64,000 bases of DNA. Source: Leptospira wolbachii serovar Codice str. CDC (GTDB lineage Bacteria; Spirochaetota; Leptospiria; Leptospirales; Leptospiraceae). The DNA is taken from NCBI RefSeq assembly GCF_000332515.2, contig NZ_AOGZ02000014.1, positions 434,001 to 498,000 of the forward strand, read 5' to 3'. Made by a program: the position numbers and the translations under genes. This document shows positions 1-8,404 of the stretch, in pieces. Position 1 is the stretch's first letter, and every line of letters begins with the position of its first letter. The notes below the pieces were generated by a model. The model did not search any database. It was not told where the DNA came from and saw only the letters and a list, made by a program, of their open reading frames with translations.

Positions 1-426
1 TCAAAGGATGCTAGTTTTTCTCTCAGAGAATCCAAAGTAGCTATTGTTGCCGATATGGGATCTTTACAAAGACTACCGCATTTGATTGGCAATGCTCACA
101 CAAGAGAATTGGCTTTGACCGGAAAAGACATCAGTGCAGAGGAAGCTCTTGAAATGGGACTTGTGACAAAAGTCACAGAAGACTTTGATTCTCTACTCCA
201 AGCTGGATTAAAAACCGCAGAAGAAATTGCAGAGAACCCAACCATTGTGATCCGTGGAGTCAAACAAGTATTAAACCATGGAATTGGAAAAACCATCGAC
301 GAGGGATTAGACTATGTAGCCGTTTGGAATGCGAGTATGCTTGATTCCAAAGACTTTCGTTCGGCCATTGGTGGGTTTATGGAAAGAAAACGACCTGTTT
401 TCAATCCAGAAACCCGGGTAGACTAA
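1..426 (+). CDS. Enoyl-CoA hydratase/isomerase family protein (partial, C-terminal part)
   Basis: The reading frame is open from the first base to the stop at 424-426, leaving 141 residues of a crotonase-fold protein whose N-terminus lies outside the window. The VADMGSLQRLP segment matches the part of delta3,5-delta2,4-dienoyl-CoA isomerases and related hydratases that carries the second catalytic acid (the Asp in VAD). It is followed by the family-typical GKDISAEEALEMGLV. Such enzymes act in cytoplasmic fatty-acid beta-oxidation, the main carbon route in Leptospira. Family assignment is firm; choosing isomerase over hydratase is inference, because the oxyanion-hole region is missing. Confidence 0.85.
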   Translation, partial: SKDASFSLRESKVAIVADMGSLQRLPHLIGNAHTRELALTGKDISAEEALEMGLVTKVTEDFDSLLQAGLKTAEEIAENPTIVIRGVKQVLNHGIGKTIDEGLDYVAVWNASMLDSKDFRSAIGGFMERKRPVFNPETRVD

Positions 427-582
427 TTAACAGTAGATGTCGAGTAACCTTTCGCTTTTTGCTTGTGGGCCTACTTTTTCTTCCACAGCCAACTTCATGA
501 GTTTCTCGTTGAGTTGGTTTTGGGCCTGGAAAATTTCCTTCGGCAAATTGACGACTGAGTTAATAGGTGTAGATGGAACCAT
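427..582 (-). CDS. Small conserved-looking 51-aa protein, function unknown
   Basis: This 51-codon frame starts at ATG 582 six bases after a perfect AGGAGGT Shine-Dalgarno (589-595) and stops at 427, directly after the crotonase gene on the other strand. The product begins MVPSTPINSVVNLPKE and contains the amphipathic stretch IFQAQNQLNEKLMKLAVEEK, so it should be a soluble helical protein. Its size and layout loosely recall YjfB-type putative motility proteins, but I cannot support that assignment. The very strong ribosome binding site and the gene-sized gap it fills argue that it is real. Confidence 0.6.
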   Translation of the reverse strand: MVPSTPINSVVNLPKEIFQAQNQLNEKLMKLAVEEKVGPQAKSERLLDIYC

Positions 583-588
583 AATAGG

Positions 589-595
589 ACCTCCT
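589..595 (-). promoter_or_regulatory. Strong Shine-Dalgarno AGGAGGT of the 51-aa ORF
   Basis: Read on the minus strand this is a full AGGAGGT six bases before ATG 582. It is one of the strongest ribosome binding sites in the window and is the main reason for calling the small gene downstream. Confidence 0.65.
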
Positions 596-662
596 TTTAC
601 AATCTTTACTCCCTATTCTACCCATCGGCGAATCCCTTATTTCCTGAAGTAAAAAACGTCGA

Positions 663-1514
663 ATGAGTTCTTTTTTTTCCCTGATCCGTGAAGCAAAACT
701 CCTGGAAGATGAAAAGGAATTCACTCGAGCATTTAATGTTTATGCACAGAGTGAGTCACATACAACCGACGAATCTTCTCTTATCAAAATCAAAGCCAAA
801 AAAGCCTGGTGTTTGTATGCCGTAGGGAACCCCAAAGAAACAGAATCACTCTTTCAAGACATCATCAAAAATTATCCATCTCATCCACTCAGTATCACCG
901 TATACTCGCGTTATCTGATCAAATTGAAAAAATTTAAATCAGCAAAAGTTTTACTACAAAAAAGTATTACGTATTTTCCATCTTATCTAGAAAACTATCT
1001 ACTACTAGCTTCTCTCTTGAAAGATATGGAACGTTCGGAAGAAGCAATCAAAGTTTTAAAGAAAGCTCTTTCCCAAGAACACTTAAGTAATGGCCGAGGG
1101 ATTGATCGTAAAGACATTTGGGCAGAACTTGGGTCTTTATATTTTTCTCGCGGTGATTTTAATTCGGCACTTGCTTCTTTAAAAAAATCGCTTAAAATGG
1201 TGGAACCAGAAGAGTTCCTTGATTATGATCTTTTAGCTCTCTGTTATTTGGAAGCGGAAGATCCTGAAAACGCACTTACTTCCATCCGTACACATATCCA
1301 GTTCTGTAAAGAGATTGATCCGGAAACGCTAATCATCTTAGCTCGAGCCCATTGCCGACTGGGTAAGTTGGAAGAGGCTGCGAACAATCTCATCCAAGCT
1401 TATTCCATCGAAGATTCTTTATACTTAAAAGCAGCCGATTTTATCGACTTTGCACCACTACTTAGAAATGGTTTTTTTACAACCTTGGAGAATATTGAAT
1501 GGGAAGAACCATAA
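663..1514 (+). CDS. Tetratricopeptide-repeat protein
   Basis: The 283-residue product has no signal peptide and consists of successive helix-turn-helix repeats of TPR type. Examples are AFNVYAQSES near residue 24, PSHPLSITVYSRYLIKLKKF near 75, EEAIKVLKKAL near 127 and GDFNSALASLKKSLKMV near 165. It probably serves as a cytoplasmic protein-interaction scaffold. The last 16 bases overlap the start of the helicase gene, so the two are likely co-transcribed and translationally coupled. The partner protein cannot be deduced. Confidence 0.8.
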   Translation: MSSFFSLIREAKLLEDEKEFTRAFNVYAQSESHTTDESSLIKIKAKKAWCLYAVGNPKETESLFQDIIKNYPSHPLSITVYSRYLIKLKKFKSAKVLLQKSITYFPSYLENYLLLASLLKDMERSEEAIKVLKKALSQEHLSNGRGIDRKDIWAELGSLYFSRGDFNSALASLKKSLKMVEPEEFLDYDLLALCYLEAEDPENALTSIRTHIQFCKEIDPETLIILARAHCRLGKLEEAANNLIQAYSIEDSLYLKAADFIDFAPLLRNGFFTTLENIEWEEP

Positions 1515-3325
1515 AACAAGAGTTTGGTTCACTGGAAGAAGAAATTCTAGATATAAAAACACTGTTATCCAAGGAGCGAGAATACGAACGTTCTTTATTT
1601 TTGGAAAAAGGTCAAAATGCCAAAGCCATTAAATTCGCACAGCTGGAAGATTTACGATTTGTTGTCGGTAATACGTGGAGAGCTGAATTCCAAATCTCCC
1701 CTTCCACGAAAGCAAAAGAATGGTTAAAATCTGGAATTCCCGTCCTTATCCAAGGTGAAACAGAAACCATATTCGGAAATATCTATAAGGCCACAGATTC
1801 TAAACTCACCATCCAAGTTCGAGGCGACTATGAATGGGAAGACCAAGAATTCCAAATCTCAAAATGGTTCCAAGAATCTACTTATGATTTGTATAATGAA
1901 ATCATTTCCAAAGTTTTAGAAGATAAAGAAAGTATATCACATAAAAAACTTAATTGGATATTGGGTTTTGGGCTCGGGGAAAAACCAACTCCTCCTAAAG
2001 CCGGCTTGAATGACCCTCCGCTAGAACGAATCTTTCAAATTAATGATTATGGAGTGATCTTTGGTCCACCGGGAACAGGGAAAACCACCTTACTCATGCA
2101 AGCTGTGGAAGAAATAAAAAAAAGAAATGAATCGGTATTAACCCTTTGCCCCACAAACTTTGCTTGCGATTATATTGTAGAACTGGCACTAAAAAAAGGG
2201 ATTCGCGTGATTCGTTTGGGTAACTCCACCAAAATCAAAGAAGAAGTTCTACCCTACCATATCGATCACCTAATCCAAACAAATCCTGACCAAAAACAAA
2301 TCCATAACTGGCAAACGGAACTAAAAGCCCTACAGAAAAAAGCAAACTCTTGGAAACGTAATTTTGGAAAAGAAGAAAGGGAGGAAAGAAAAGCCCTACG
2401 TAAAGAAGCAAAGTTTTTACTTTCAACCATTAGAGAATCAGAATCTAATATTCGCACCAAGTTACTCGACAATGCAGAACTGATTGTATCTACCTTTTCT
2501 GGATTTGGAAATGAATTTAAAAAAGGGAGGACTTTTGATTTTGTTTTTGTCGATGAAGCCACACAAAGTTTGGATCCAGGATGTTACATGGCCCTCTATT
2601 TAGGTAAAAAAACATTCTTTTTTGGAGACCCAAAACAACTTGGTGCCAGTTACTCTCACCCTGACCATCTAACGATTCATAGCTTTTTAGAAAAGGCTGT
2701 AGCCTTTGATTCTGGGGAACGGATTTTATTCTTAGAAAAACAATTCAGAATGAAGCCGGAAATTTTGGGTTTTCCCAACCAAACCTACTACGAAAGTAAA
2801 ATCCTTACCCATCCCGATGCTACTTGGACCCAATCCCTCGATATTTCTGAAGCTATTGGTTCGAATCCACCTATCCTCTGGATAGATACTGCGGGAAGCG
2901 ATTCCGAAGAGGAAACAGAAGGAGAAGAACCGAGTTTTTTCAACCACACAGAAATTCAATTGATTGAAAAATTATTTAGTTTAGGAATTCCCAAAGAGTT
3001 AACTACTGTTATTTCCCCGTATCGAGGCCAAGTAGAAAAGTTGGTAAAAGTCTCGGAAGGAAATTGGTTTACCCAAACTATTGACTCTTTCCAAGGAAGA
3101 GAATCAGAAATTGTCATCTTAAGTCTGGTACGTTCGAACTCAGATGGGGAAATTGGTTTTTTACTCAATCCCAAACGTTTGAATGTGGCCCTCACAAGGG
3201 CCAAATCCCATTTAATCCTTATCGGAGATTCAGGAACCCTTTGCCAAAATAAAGAATTCCAAGAACTGTACTCTTATGTGGAAACAAACGGTGAAATTCG
3301 TTCGATTTATGAATTTATGGAATGA
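1499..3325 (+). CDS. Superfamily 1 helicase, UPF1/DNA2-like (AAA_11/AAA_12)
   Basis: This 608-residue protein has a Walker A motif GPPGTGKTTLL at about residue 190 and a Walker B VDEATQSLDPG near 352. Further SF1 motifs follow: GDPKQLGAS near 379, a motif IV region LEKQFRM, TIDSFQGRESEIV near 528 and NVALTRAK near 562. This is the order of UPF1/Senataxin/DNA2-type ATP-dependent helicases. About 180 residues of N-terminal beta-rich sequence precede the motor. A charged helical insertion at roughly 260-330 resembles the stalk of this group. ATP-driven unwinding of RNA or DNA in the cytoplasm is expected; the substrate is unknown. The gene overlaps the TPR gene by 16 bp. Confidence 0.88.
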   Translation: MGRTIKQEFGSLEEEILDIKTLLSKEREYERSLFLEKGQNAKAIKFAQLEDLRFVVGNTWRAEFQISPSTKAKEWLKSGIPVLIQGETETIFGNIYKATDSKLTIQVRGDYEWEDQEFQISKWFQESTYDLYNEIISKVLEDKESISHKKLNWILGFGLGEKPTPPKAGLNDPPLERIFQINDYGVIFGPPGTGKTTLLMQAVEEIKKRNESVLTLCPTNFACDYIVELALKKGIRVIRLGNSTKIKEEVLPYHIDHLIQTNPDQKQIHNWQTELKALQKKANSWKRNFGKEEREERKALRKEAKFLLSTIRESESNIRTKLLDNAELIVSTFSGFGNEFKKGRTFDFVFVDEATQSLDPGCYMALYLGKKTFFFGDPKQLGASYSHPDHLTIHSFLEKAVAFDSGERILFLEKQFRMKPEILGFPNQTYYESKILTHPDATWTQSLDISEAIGSNPPILWIDTAGSDSEEETEGEEPSFFNHTEIQLIEKLFSLGIPKELTTVISPYRGQVEKLVKVSEGNWFTQTIDSFQGRESEIVILSLVRSNSDGEIGFLLNPKRLNVALTRAKSHLILIGDSGTLCQNKEFQELYSYVETNGEIRSIYEFME

Positions 3326-3347
3326 TCGAAGCAATTGGTTACGCCAT

Positions 3348-4001
3348 TTATAAAACAACCCACTTGGGTTCTTCTAAAGTATACACCAATCGATACGCAC
3401 CATCCGAACCAGGGGGGATCTCGGAGATCCCTTCAAAATCGAAATCGGTCGTTTCATCTGCATTTTCTTTCACTGCACTCGTAACTAAAATTTCCCAAGC
3501 TTTGGCAGTATCTTCACCTAACTTAGATGCTGCATTTACTTCTGACCCAAATACGTCTGTGTCTCCAATCTTTAAGATTTTTCCATACCCAAGTCCTACA
3601 CAAAGAAGAATCTGTTCTTCAGCGGCCCTTCCTTCGTTATATCTTTTGCATGCTTTTTGCATATGGATAGCACATTGAATGGCTTTGTTGGTATTTCGAA
3701 AGAGAACCATAAAACTGTCCCCTTCGTCTTTCATAAGAATACCATCAAACTCATCGACTACCGGAATAAGAATTCTTTGCGATTCGTAGATGGTTTGTAA
3801 AAAATGAATGATTCCAAATTTAGCGACACCGCGAGAAAATCCAGAAAGATCAGTAAACATCACGCACCATGTTTCTCCAAAAAGATCCCAAATTCGTTTG
3901 TCGATAAATTCTTGGTTGGATCCTGGAATTAATCTTTCTTCAAGAAGTTTTTCCAATCGTTCTTCGGATGCGGATGTGGCAATGGCTCTTTTTTGTCCCA
4001 T
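3348..4001 (-). CDS. Class III adenylate/guanylate cyclase catalytic-domain protein
   Basis: The 217-residue protein is essentially one class III nucleotide cyclase domain without a membrane or sensor region. FTDLSGFSR (about residue 49) supplies the first metal-binding Asp, and LMKDEGDSF (about 90) the second, with the substrate-contacting Lys just before it. FGSEVNAASKL carries the Asn of the transition-state region, here within an E-V-N-A-A-S-K-L helix. Dimerisation would be required for cAMP or cGMP synthesis. The gene is monocistronic and convergent with the helicase gene. Cyclase fold is confident; catalytic activity and nucleotide choice are not proven. Confidence 0.82.
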   Translation of the reverse strand: MGQKRAIATSASEERLEKLLEERLIPGSNQEFIDKRIWDLFGETWCVMFTDLSGFSRGVAKFGIIHFLQTIYESQRILIPVVDEFDGILMKDEGDSFMVLFRNTNKAIQCAIHMQKACKRYNEGRAAEEQILLCVGLGYGKILKIGDTDVFGSEVNAASKLGEDTAKAWEILVTSAVKENADETTDFDFEGISEIPPGSDGAYRLVYTLEEPKWVVL

Positions 4002-4117
4002 GCGTGTGAGTATAACAAGTAAAAAGAGAATGTCAAGGTATGCGAAACAAAAGATAAGGATCCTTTCCTTGGCAACTGAAAAAGAAATTCAATGATCTCG
4101 AGAATCTACCTACGGCT

Positions 4118-4711
4118 TCAAATACAATGGCTTTGTAAATGTCTCTTAAAGGAAACATATAAAGAATCATAAACTTTACGATCATTCATCACCTTTCCCA
4201 TAGCAAAGGTTGCTTCTTGGAAAGTAACAATGAATTCTGCAAGTTTTAGAGTGTCCGTATTTTCTTTTATCACCTTTTGTTTCTTTGCGAGATCCAAATA
4301 TTTTTTTGTGTTCTGGATCCAAGTGGTTAACAATCCTTTCGCTTTCTTCTGAAATTCCGAATCAATTGCTGACATCTCTTGGCCTAAATTATTGAGTGGG
4401 CAACCGCGAGAAACAAACTCTTCTGGCCAACTATCAAAGGTTTTTTTAAATATTTGGATCATTCCCTCGATGGGATTCTCGTATCCTTCCAACGGTAGAA
4501 TCCAACGTTCCATTATTCCCTTGGTCAGAAACTCATCAATGATTGCATAACCCACAAGATTTTTGGTTGGGAAGTGATAAAAAAATGCCCCAATCGTTAA
4601 ATTGGCGTTTTCTGCAATCTCACGAACCCCCACACCTTGAAACCCATTTTGGTAAATCAGTGAAAAAGCAGATTCGATGATTAATTTACGAGTTTCCTCT
4701 TGTTTTCCCAT
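4118..4711 (-). CDS. TetR/AcrR family transcriptional regulator
   Basis: The 197-residue protein has an N-terminal TetR helix-turn-helix (residues about 8-55: TRKLIIESAFSL, VGVREIAENANLTIGAFFYHF). The ligand-binding region contains the RGCPLNNLGQEMS signature seen in YxaF/LmrA-type regulators. It starts at ATG 4711 behind an AAGGA motif. It is divergent from a DoxX-family gene, and a 9-2-9 palindrome lies between them at 4836-4855, so it probably represses that gene and perhaps itself. The inducer is unknown; the conserved Cys in RGCPL could be redox- or electrophile-sensing, which is inference. Confidence 0.88.
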   Translation of the reverse strand: MGKQEETRKLIIESAFSLIYQNGFQGVGVREIAENANLTIGAFFYHFPTKNLVGYAIIDEFLTKGIMERWILPLEGYENPIEGMIQIFKKTFDSWPEEFVSRGCPLNNLGQEMSAIDSEFQKKAKGLLTTWIQNTKKYLDLAKKQKVIKENTDTLKLAEFIVTFQEATFAMGKVMNDRKVYDSLYVSFKRHLQSHCI

Positions 4712-4835
4712 TCCTTAGCCTTGTCCCCTCATAAAATCTTCCCTGCTTTCTCAATCGAACACCGATTTGAAATCCCATTCCAAAAGATGCCAAAACCTAT
4801 GACTCTTATTTATATTGATTATAAATTCTATTGAC

Positions 4836-4855
4836 AACATATCAGTTGATATGTT
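4836..4855. promoter_or_regulatory. Probable TetR operator palindrome
   Basis: The sequence AACATATCA-GT-TGATATGTT has perfect 9-bp arms around a 2-bp centre. It lies in the divergent intergenic region between the TetR gene (start 4711) and the DoxX gene (start 4893). A TTGACA hexamer at 4831-4836 abuts its left arm. Position and symmetry fit an operator for the adjacent TetR protein; binding is inferred. Confidence 0.72.
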
Positions 4856-4892
4856 TTTCTGGCTAGATAGATTTTTTACAAGAGGTGGTTTT

Positions 4893-5285
4893 ATGAACGA
4901 ATTCAATAGCTCTCCAGCGTATCTTTGGGTGGGAAGGATCCTAAGTGGTCTTGTGATTGCTTTTTTACTTTTCGATGCAGTGGGGAAATTAGCCAAAATT
5001 GAACCTGTTTTAAAAAGTATGGAGGAATTAGGAATTCCCGGATCCCAAGCAGTGACGATAGGAATCATCCTTCTTGTGATCACTGTTTTGTATGCCATCC
5101 CGCAAAGTTCTGCGTTAGGTGCCCTGCTACTCACAGCCTATTTAGGTGGAGCCGTAGCCATACATTTGCGTGTGGGAAATCCACTTTTCTCTCACACATT
5201 ATTTCCGGTATACATTGGCCTCCTACTTTGGATCGGCATTACACTCAGAAACCCAAAAGTAAAAGATCTTTTCTGGTTTTTTTAA
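4893..5285 (+). CDS. DoxX-family integral membrane protein
   Basis: The 130-residue product starts at ATG 4893, chosen because AGAGGTGG (4881-4888) sits just before it; an in-frame ATG at 4815 would extend into the operator. It has four hydrophobic helices (AYLWVGRILSGLVIAFLLFD, VTIGIILLVITVLYAI, LGALLLTAYLGGAVAI and FPVYIGLLLWIGI). This is the four-helix layout of DoxX/DUF4267-type inner membrane proteins. The family often lies beside TetR genes and is linked to redox or quinone stress. Regulation by the divergent TetR is likely; its exact reaction is unknown. Confidence 0.82.
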   Translation: MNEFNSSPAYLWVGRILSGLVIAFLLFDAVGKLAKIEPVLKSMEELGIPGSQAVTIGIILLVITVLYAIPQSSALGALLLTAYLGGAVAIHLRVGNPLFSHTLFPVYIGLLLWIGITLRNPKVKDLFWFF

Positions 5286-5312
5286 ATAAAATAAAAGAAG
5301 ATAGCAAACAAA

Positions 5313-5342
5313 AAAAGACCCTTGGTTTCCCTTGGGTCTTTT
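5313..5342. terminator. Bidirectional intrinsic terminator
   Basis: AAAAGACCC (5313-5321) pairs perfectly with GGGTCTTTT (5334-5342), giving a hairpin with A and T flanks on both sides. It lies between the convergent DoxX gene (stop 5285) and the lipoprotein gene (stop 5356), so it can end transcription from both. Confidence 0.85.
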
Positions 5343-5355
5343 AAAATCTTTATGA

Positions 5356-5895
5356 TTACTTTTTAACAGGGATCACAGCAATTTTTTCTAAACCTTCTTT
5401 TGCATCCTTTTCTTTTTTTAACTTTTTATAGAAAGTTAATTCTTTGGGAATTTCTCCTTTTTTTATTAAGTAATAATATCTTCTCGTTTCAATCTGTCCG
5501 GGAGAAAGAGTTGCTTCGTATAGGGATGTGAATAAGACTATTGATTTTAGGTCTTGCAATAAATCTTCACCAAAATGACAGCAATACGAAAGTCCTACTA
5601 TACTTGCTGATTCAGCACTATTCCCCTTTGCTTCATTATACATATATGGAAAATCAATTGGGTAAGGCTCTTTCGATACGTTCTGGAATGCGATATCCAC
5701 TTCTGCAAATTCATAATTACTATCCGTAATATGTTTTTTTCCAACATAGTTTGTTGTATCATATCCAAGTAAGTAAATGTTTAAATTAGGTCCATTTACA
5801 TCTGGTTTCGCATCCTTAATTTTTGCCGTACTACAATTTATAGCGATCAATATGCTAAAAATTCCAATCGAAAGTCTATATAACATCTGTTTCAT
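5356..5895 (-). CDS. Putative lipoprotein, function unknown
   Basis: The 179-residue product starts at ATG 5895 behind AAAGGTAAG. Its signal peptide ends in the lipobox-like LIAINC, so Cys21 should be lipidated. The mature part has beta-strand-rich stretches such as AEVDIAFQNVSKEPYPIDFPYMY, reminiscent of immunoglobulin-like domains of secreted DUF4352-type proteins, then a Lys-rich tail. A paired Cys motif (LSYCCHFGED) is unusual for the group. I do not recognise a function. It forms a single-gene unit between two terminators. Confidence 0.7.
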   Translation of the reverse strand: MKQMLYRLSIGIFSILIAINCSTAKIKDAKPDVNGPNLNIYLLGYDTTNYVGKKHITDSNYEFAEVDIAFQNVSKEPYPIDFPYMYNEAKGNSAESASIVGLSYCCHFGEDLLQDLKSIVLFTSLYEATLSPGQIETRRYYYLIKKGEIPKELTFYKKLKKEKDAKEGLEKIAVIPVKK

Positions 5896-5962
5896 TCATT
5901 CTTACCTTTACAAAGACAACAAAATGAAACAACACATAACTTTTGTCAAGTGGCATTAAATA

Positions 5963-6000
5963 AAAAAAGGACCCTTGGCAAAAACCTCGGATCCTTTTTT
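5963..6000. terminator. Intrinsic terminator downstream of the act operon
   Basis: AAAAAAGGA (5963-5971) pairs with TCCTTTTTT (5992-6000). On the minus strand the hairpin ends in a U-run, 32 bases after the stop of the SH3 lipoprotein gene. It should therefore end the long act transcript. Confidence 0.75.
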
Positions 6001-6031
6001 ATTATCAATGTCGGATTCGCTCCGACTAAGA

Positions 6032-6553
6032 TTAGTTTTGTTTTAACATGTTTTTGTTTGTATAAGGAACTTCTTCCAAACCTTTGGTTAGGTCAGAAAG
6101 TGGAATCTTTTCTTTCGAAAGATCCTTTAAGCTACCATACTCATACCCACGAGGATAATGTGTTTTGTCTGAAGGACTATAGAAGGGATTGTATTCCTTC
6201 ACGAGTCCTTTAGAATATCTCCAAACACTTACTTCTGGGTCTTGGTTTACAACAAAACAACGTGGACTCATATAACCTTCGTTTTTTGCCGTTTGCACTT
6301 TAATAAAGTATTTTGGTGCCCATACGTTGTGGTTACGGGATTCAAACACTTTTACTACTGTTCCTGTCGGAACAAATTCTACCACTTTTGAGTTAGAATC
6401 TGCTTCGGAATACAATGGAACAGTAAAATCCAAACTTGCTTTGTTGGTTTTGGCATCACAATTTTTATGCCAAGCCACTTCTGCATTTTTGGAACAAGCA
6501 GTGAAACTTGCTCCGGCAATCATTAGTAATACAATCTTGTTTTTCAATTCCAT
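6032..6553 (-). CDS. SH3-like domain lipoprotein at the end of the act operon
   Basis: The start is placed at ATG 6553 because AGGAGA (6554-6559) sits right before it; an in-frame ATG at 6583 lies inside actF. The 173-residue product has a lipoprotein signal (MIAGASFTAC, Cys20). It is followed by a bacterial SH3-type region: DFTVPLYSEADSNSKVVEFVP, TGTVVKVFESRN and a GYMSPRCFV end. The start codon follows the actF stop by only a few bases, so the gene is coupled to alternative complex III. A role as an accessory or assembly lipoprotein of the complex is inferred from position only. Confidence 0.78.
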   Translation of the reverse strand: MELKNKIVLLMIAGASFTACSKNAEVAWHKNCDAKTNKASLDFTVPLYSEADSNSKVVEFVPTGTVVKVFESRNHNVWAPKYFIKVQTAKNEGYMSPRCFVVNQDPEVSVWRYSKGLVKEYNPFYSPSDKTHYPRGYEYGSLKDLSKEKIPLSDLTKGLEEVPYTNKNMLKQN

Positions 6554-6557
6554 TCTC

Positions 6558-7808
6558 CTATTGGTGGTGGTGGAGGCACTCATCTAAACGAGGATCTCCA
6601 ACCGGAACTAAGCTGTGTTTTTCCAACTTTTTAAAAACGAAGAAACCGAAAATTCCCACCACACCTACAGTTCCACCAAAAGCGAGAACGAAGTGAAGGA
6701 TGGAAAACTTCTCGAAGTTTGCAGGGAATACCAACCAGAAAAGTTCGAAGAACTGAACCGAAAGAATCCATACAGACAACTTCCATAAGAAATCAATGTC
6801 TCTTTTGTTAGGACGGTTAAGTAGGAGAAGGAAAGGAATCACAAACTTCACAAATGGAAGGGCAAGAGTTGTGTAACCCCACCCACCAGTCATACGCATT
6901 TCATAGAAGAAAGTTTCTTCCGGGATGTTTGCATACCAAATGAGCATAAACTGTGAGAAACCCACATAAGCCCAGAAAGTAGTCATACCCAAAAGGAATT
7001 TTGAAATGTCATGGTAGTGGTTTTCGTTGACTGCTTCCCCGAGATATCCGTTTTTCTTCAAAATTGCGATTACAATTAAGTAAGAAGCAAGGGACGTTTG
7101 GAAAGCACCTGCAAACGCATACACACCAAACATAGTAGAAAACCAGTGTGGGGAAAGCGACATGAGAAGGTCAAACGACATGAAACACCAAGAAAGTGCA
7201 AAGAAAAGGATGAATCCCCCAGAAATCTTTGCCAAAGTTTTTGTTGTATCCACAACTTTGTCTTTGTCTTGGCCGACCGACTTTCCGTGAAAGATGTAAG
7301 CAAAGATAGTCCAAATACCAATGAACGCTACACAACGAATGATGAATGCCGTTGGGTTTAAATAACCCGACTTATGGTGGATGAGGTGATCGTTTTCACG
7401 AACCGACGCATCCGCCCATTCATAAAGGTCATGCATTCCAAAAATTACACCCACAAGCAGCAGGCCTGCAATGGGAGTGAAAAGTCCATAGGTTTCAAAA
7501 AGTCGTCTCACAGTGACAGACCAATGAGACCCTGTTAAGTGTTGGATTGCGGTAAAGAAAATTCCCGTGATGGCAAGACCAATGACAAAGTAAGTTCCAA
7601 TCAGTAGAATATGGTAACCTAAGTTTGTGTGGTGGAAATGACCTGCTTCGTCCATGTGACGAGTTGTTTCATGACCGAAACCTAGGAAAGCGATGAGAAA
7701 ACTCACCACTCCTATTCCGATCATGGCAATGAGGGCATTACGAAGGGTTGCCGGCAGTTTGAACTGCAGTAATTTTTCGTCTAGTTTAGCTGCTTTTGTC
7801 GCGCTCAT
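6558..7808 (-). CDS. actF: Alternative complex III subunit ActF (quinol-binding membrane subunit)
   Basis: The 416-residue, roughly ten-helix membrane protein belongs to the NrfD/PsrC-like subunits of alternative complex III. It has the family features of ActF: an N-terminal soluble lead, the GYLNPTAFIIRCVAF segment, LSWCFMSFDLLMSLSPHW and the late LIWYANIPEETFFY motif. In this complex ActC and ActF are the two large membrane subunits near the quinol and proton paths. It lies directly after actE (9-bp gap) and before the SH3 lipoprotein gene, in canonical act order. Confidence 0.93.
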   Translation of the reverse strand: MSATKAAKLDEKLLQFKLPATLRNALIAMIGIGVVSFLIAFLGFGHETTRHMDEAGHFHHTNLGYHILLIGTYFVIGLAITGIFFTAIQHLTGSHWSVTVRRLFETYGLFTPIAGLLLVGVIFGMHDLYEWADASVRENDHLIHHKSGYLNPTAFIIRCVAFIGIWTIFAYIFHGKSVGQDKDKVVDTTKTLAKISGGFILFFALSWCFMSFDLLMSLSPHWFSTMFGVYAFAGAFQTSLASYLIVIAILKKNGYLGEAVNENHYHDISKFLLGMTTFWAYVGFSQFMLIWYANIPEETFFYEMRMTGGWGYTTLALPFVKFVIPFLLLLNRPNKRDIDFLWKLSVWILSVQFFELFWLVFPANFEKFSILHFVLAFGGTVGVVGIFGFFVFKKLEKHSLVPVGDPRLDECLHHHQ

Positions 7809-7816
7809 AGTTTCCC

Positions 7817-8404
7817 CTAGTTCGCCTTTTTATTTTGAACTTCATATTCTTGAAGTTTTCTTATGTAAGCAATGAGCTTCCATCTGTCTTCTGGTTCGAT
7901 TTGGTAAGCATAACTTCCCATAAGTCCACGACCCATAGTGATGATATGGTAAACTTGTCCATCAGACCAACCCCTGATTTTATCAGAGACAACAGAAGGA
8001 GGTGATTGTTGAAACCTTGGTGCAGGTCCCACAACAGTTCCATTTCCAAGTCCTCTCACCCCATGGCAAGGTGTGCAGTATGTTTGGTATCGTTTTTCAC
8101 CAATCATAAGATCACCTAAGTTTGCTTTGGCGATAGGATTTTTTAATCCTTTATCAGCCCCAGGAAGAGTATCAGGAGTTGCTTCTGCAGCATACGGATA
8201 TGGGAAGTATCCTACTGGAATCGCACCCTTAGGAGGAATACGAGACGCAGAACCGTTCGTTGCAAAAGAATCATCCTCTTGAGATTCACGCGCAGGTGAA
8301 TCATACATACTAGGAAAGTATTCATAAACGGGAGTTTTGTAATCGCAATTCACGAGAACAAGAAGTCCCGCAAGTGCTAAAACTCTAAAGATGTTTTGTT
8401 TCAT
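7817..8404 (-). CDS. actE: Alternative complex III subunit ActE (monoheme cytochrome c lipoprotein)
   Basis: The 195-residue product has a lipoprotein signal ending LLVLVNC (about residue 20) and one c-type heme motif CTPCHGVRG at about residue 113. Downstream Met residues (MGRGLMGSY) include the likely sixth ligand. It therefore resembles the membrane-anchored monoheme cytochrome of alternative complex III, which passes electrons to the terminal acceptor. Its ATG overlaps the actD stop by four bases. Confidence 0.93.
   Translation of the reverse strand: MKQNIFRVLALAGLLVLVNCDYKTPVYEYFPSMYDSPARESQEDDSFATNGSASRIPPKGAIPVGYFPYPYAAEATPDTLPGADKGLKNPIAKANLGDLMIGEKRYQTYCTPCHGVRGLGNGTVVGPAPRFQQSPPSVVSDKIRGWSDGQVYHIITMGRGLMGSYAYQIEPEDRWKLIAYIRKLQEYEVQNKKAN

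Noticed and set aside
437..652. A 71-codon frame on the plus strand after the crotonase gene
   Set aside because: It lies antisense to the 51-residue minus-strand gene, which has the strong ribosome binding site, and its protein has no feature of a real product.
3322..3678. A 118-codon plus-strand frame after the helicase gene
   Set aside because: It runs antisense through the cyclase gene, whose catalytic motifs make that strand the coding one.
4018..4117. A terminator between the TetR and cyclase genes
   Set aside because: The only symmetry is a short AAGGATCCTT palindrome without a T-tract; I could not support a terminator.
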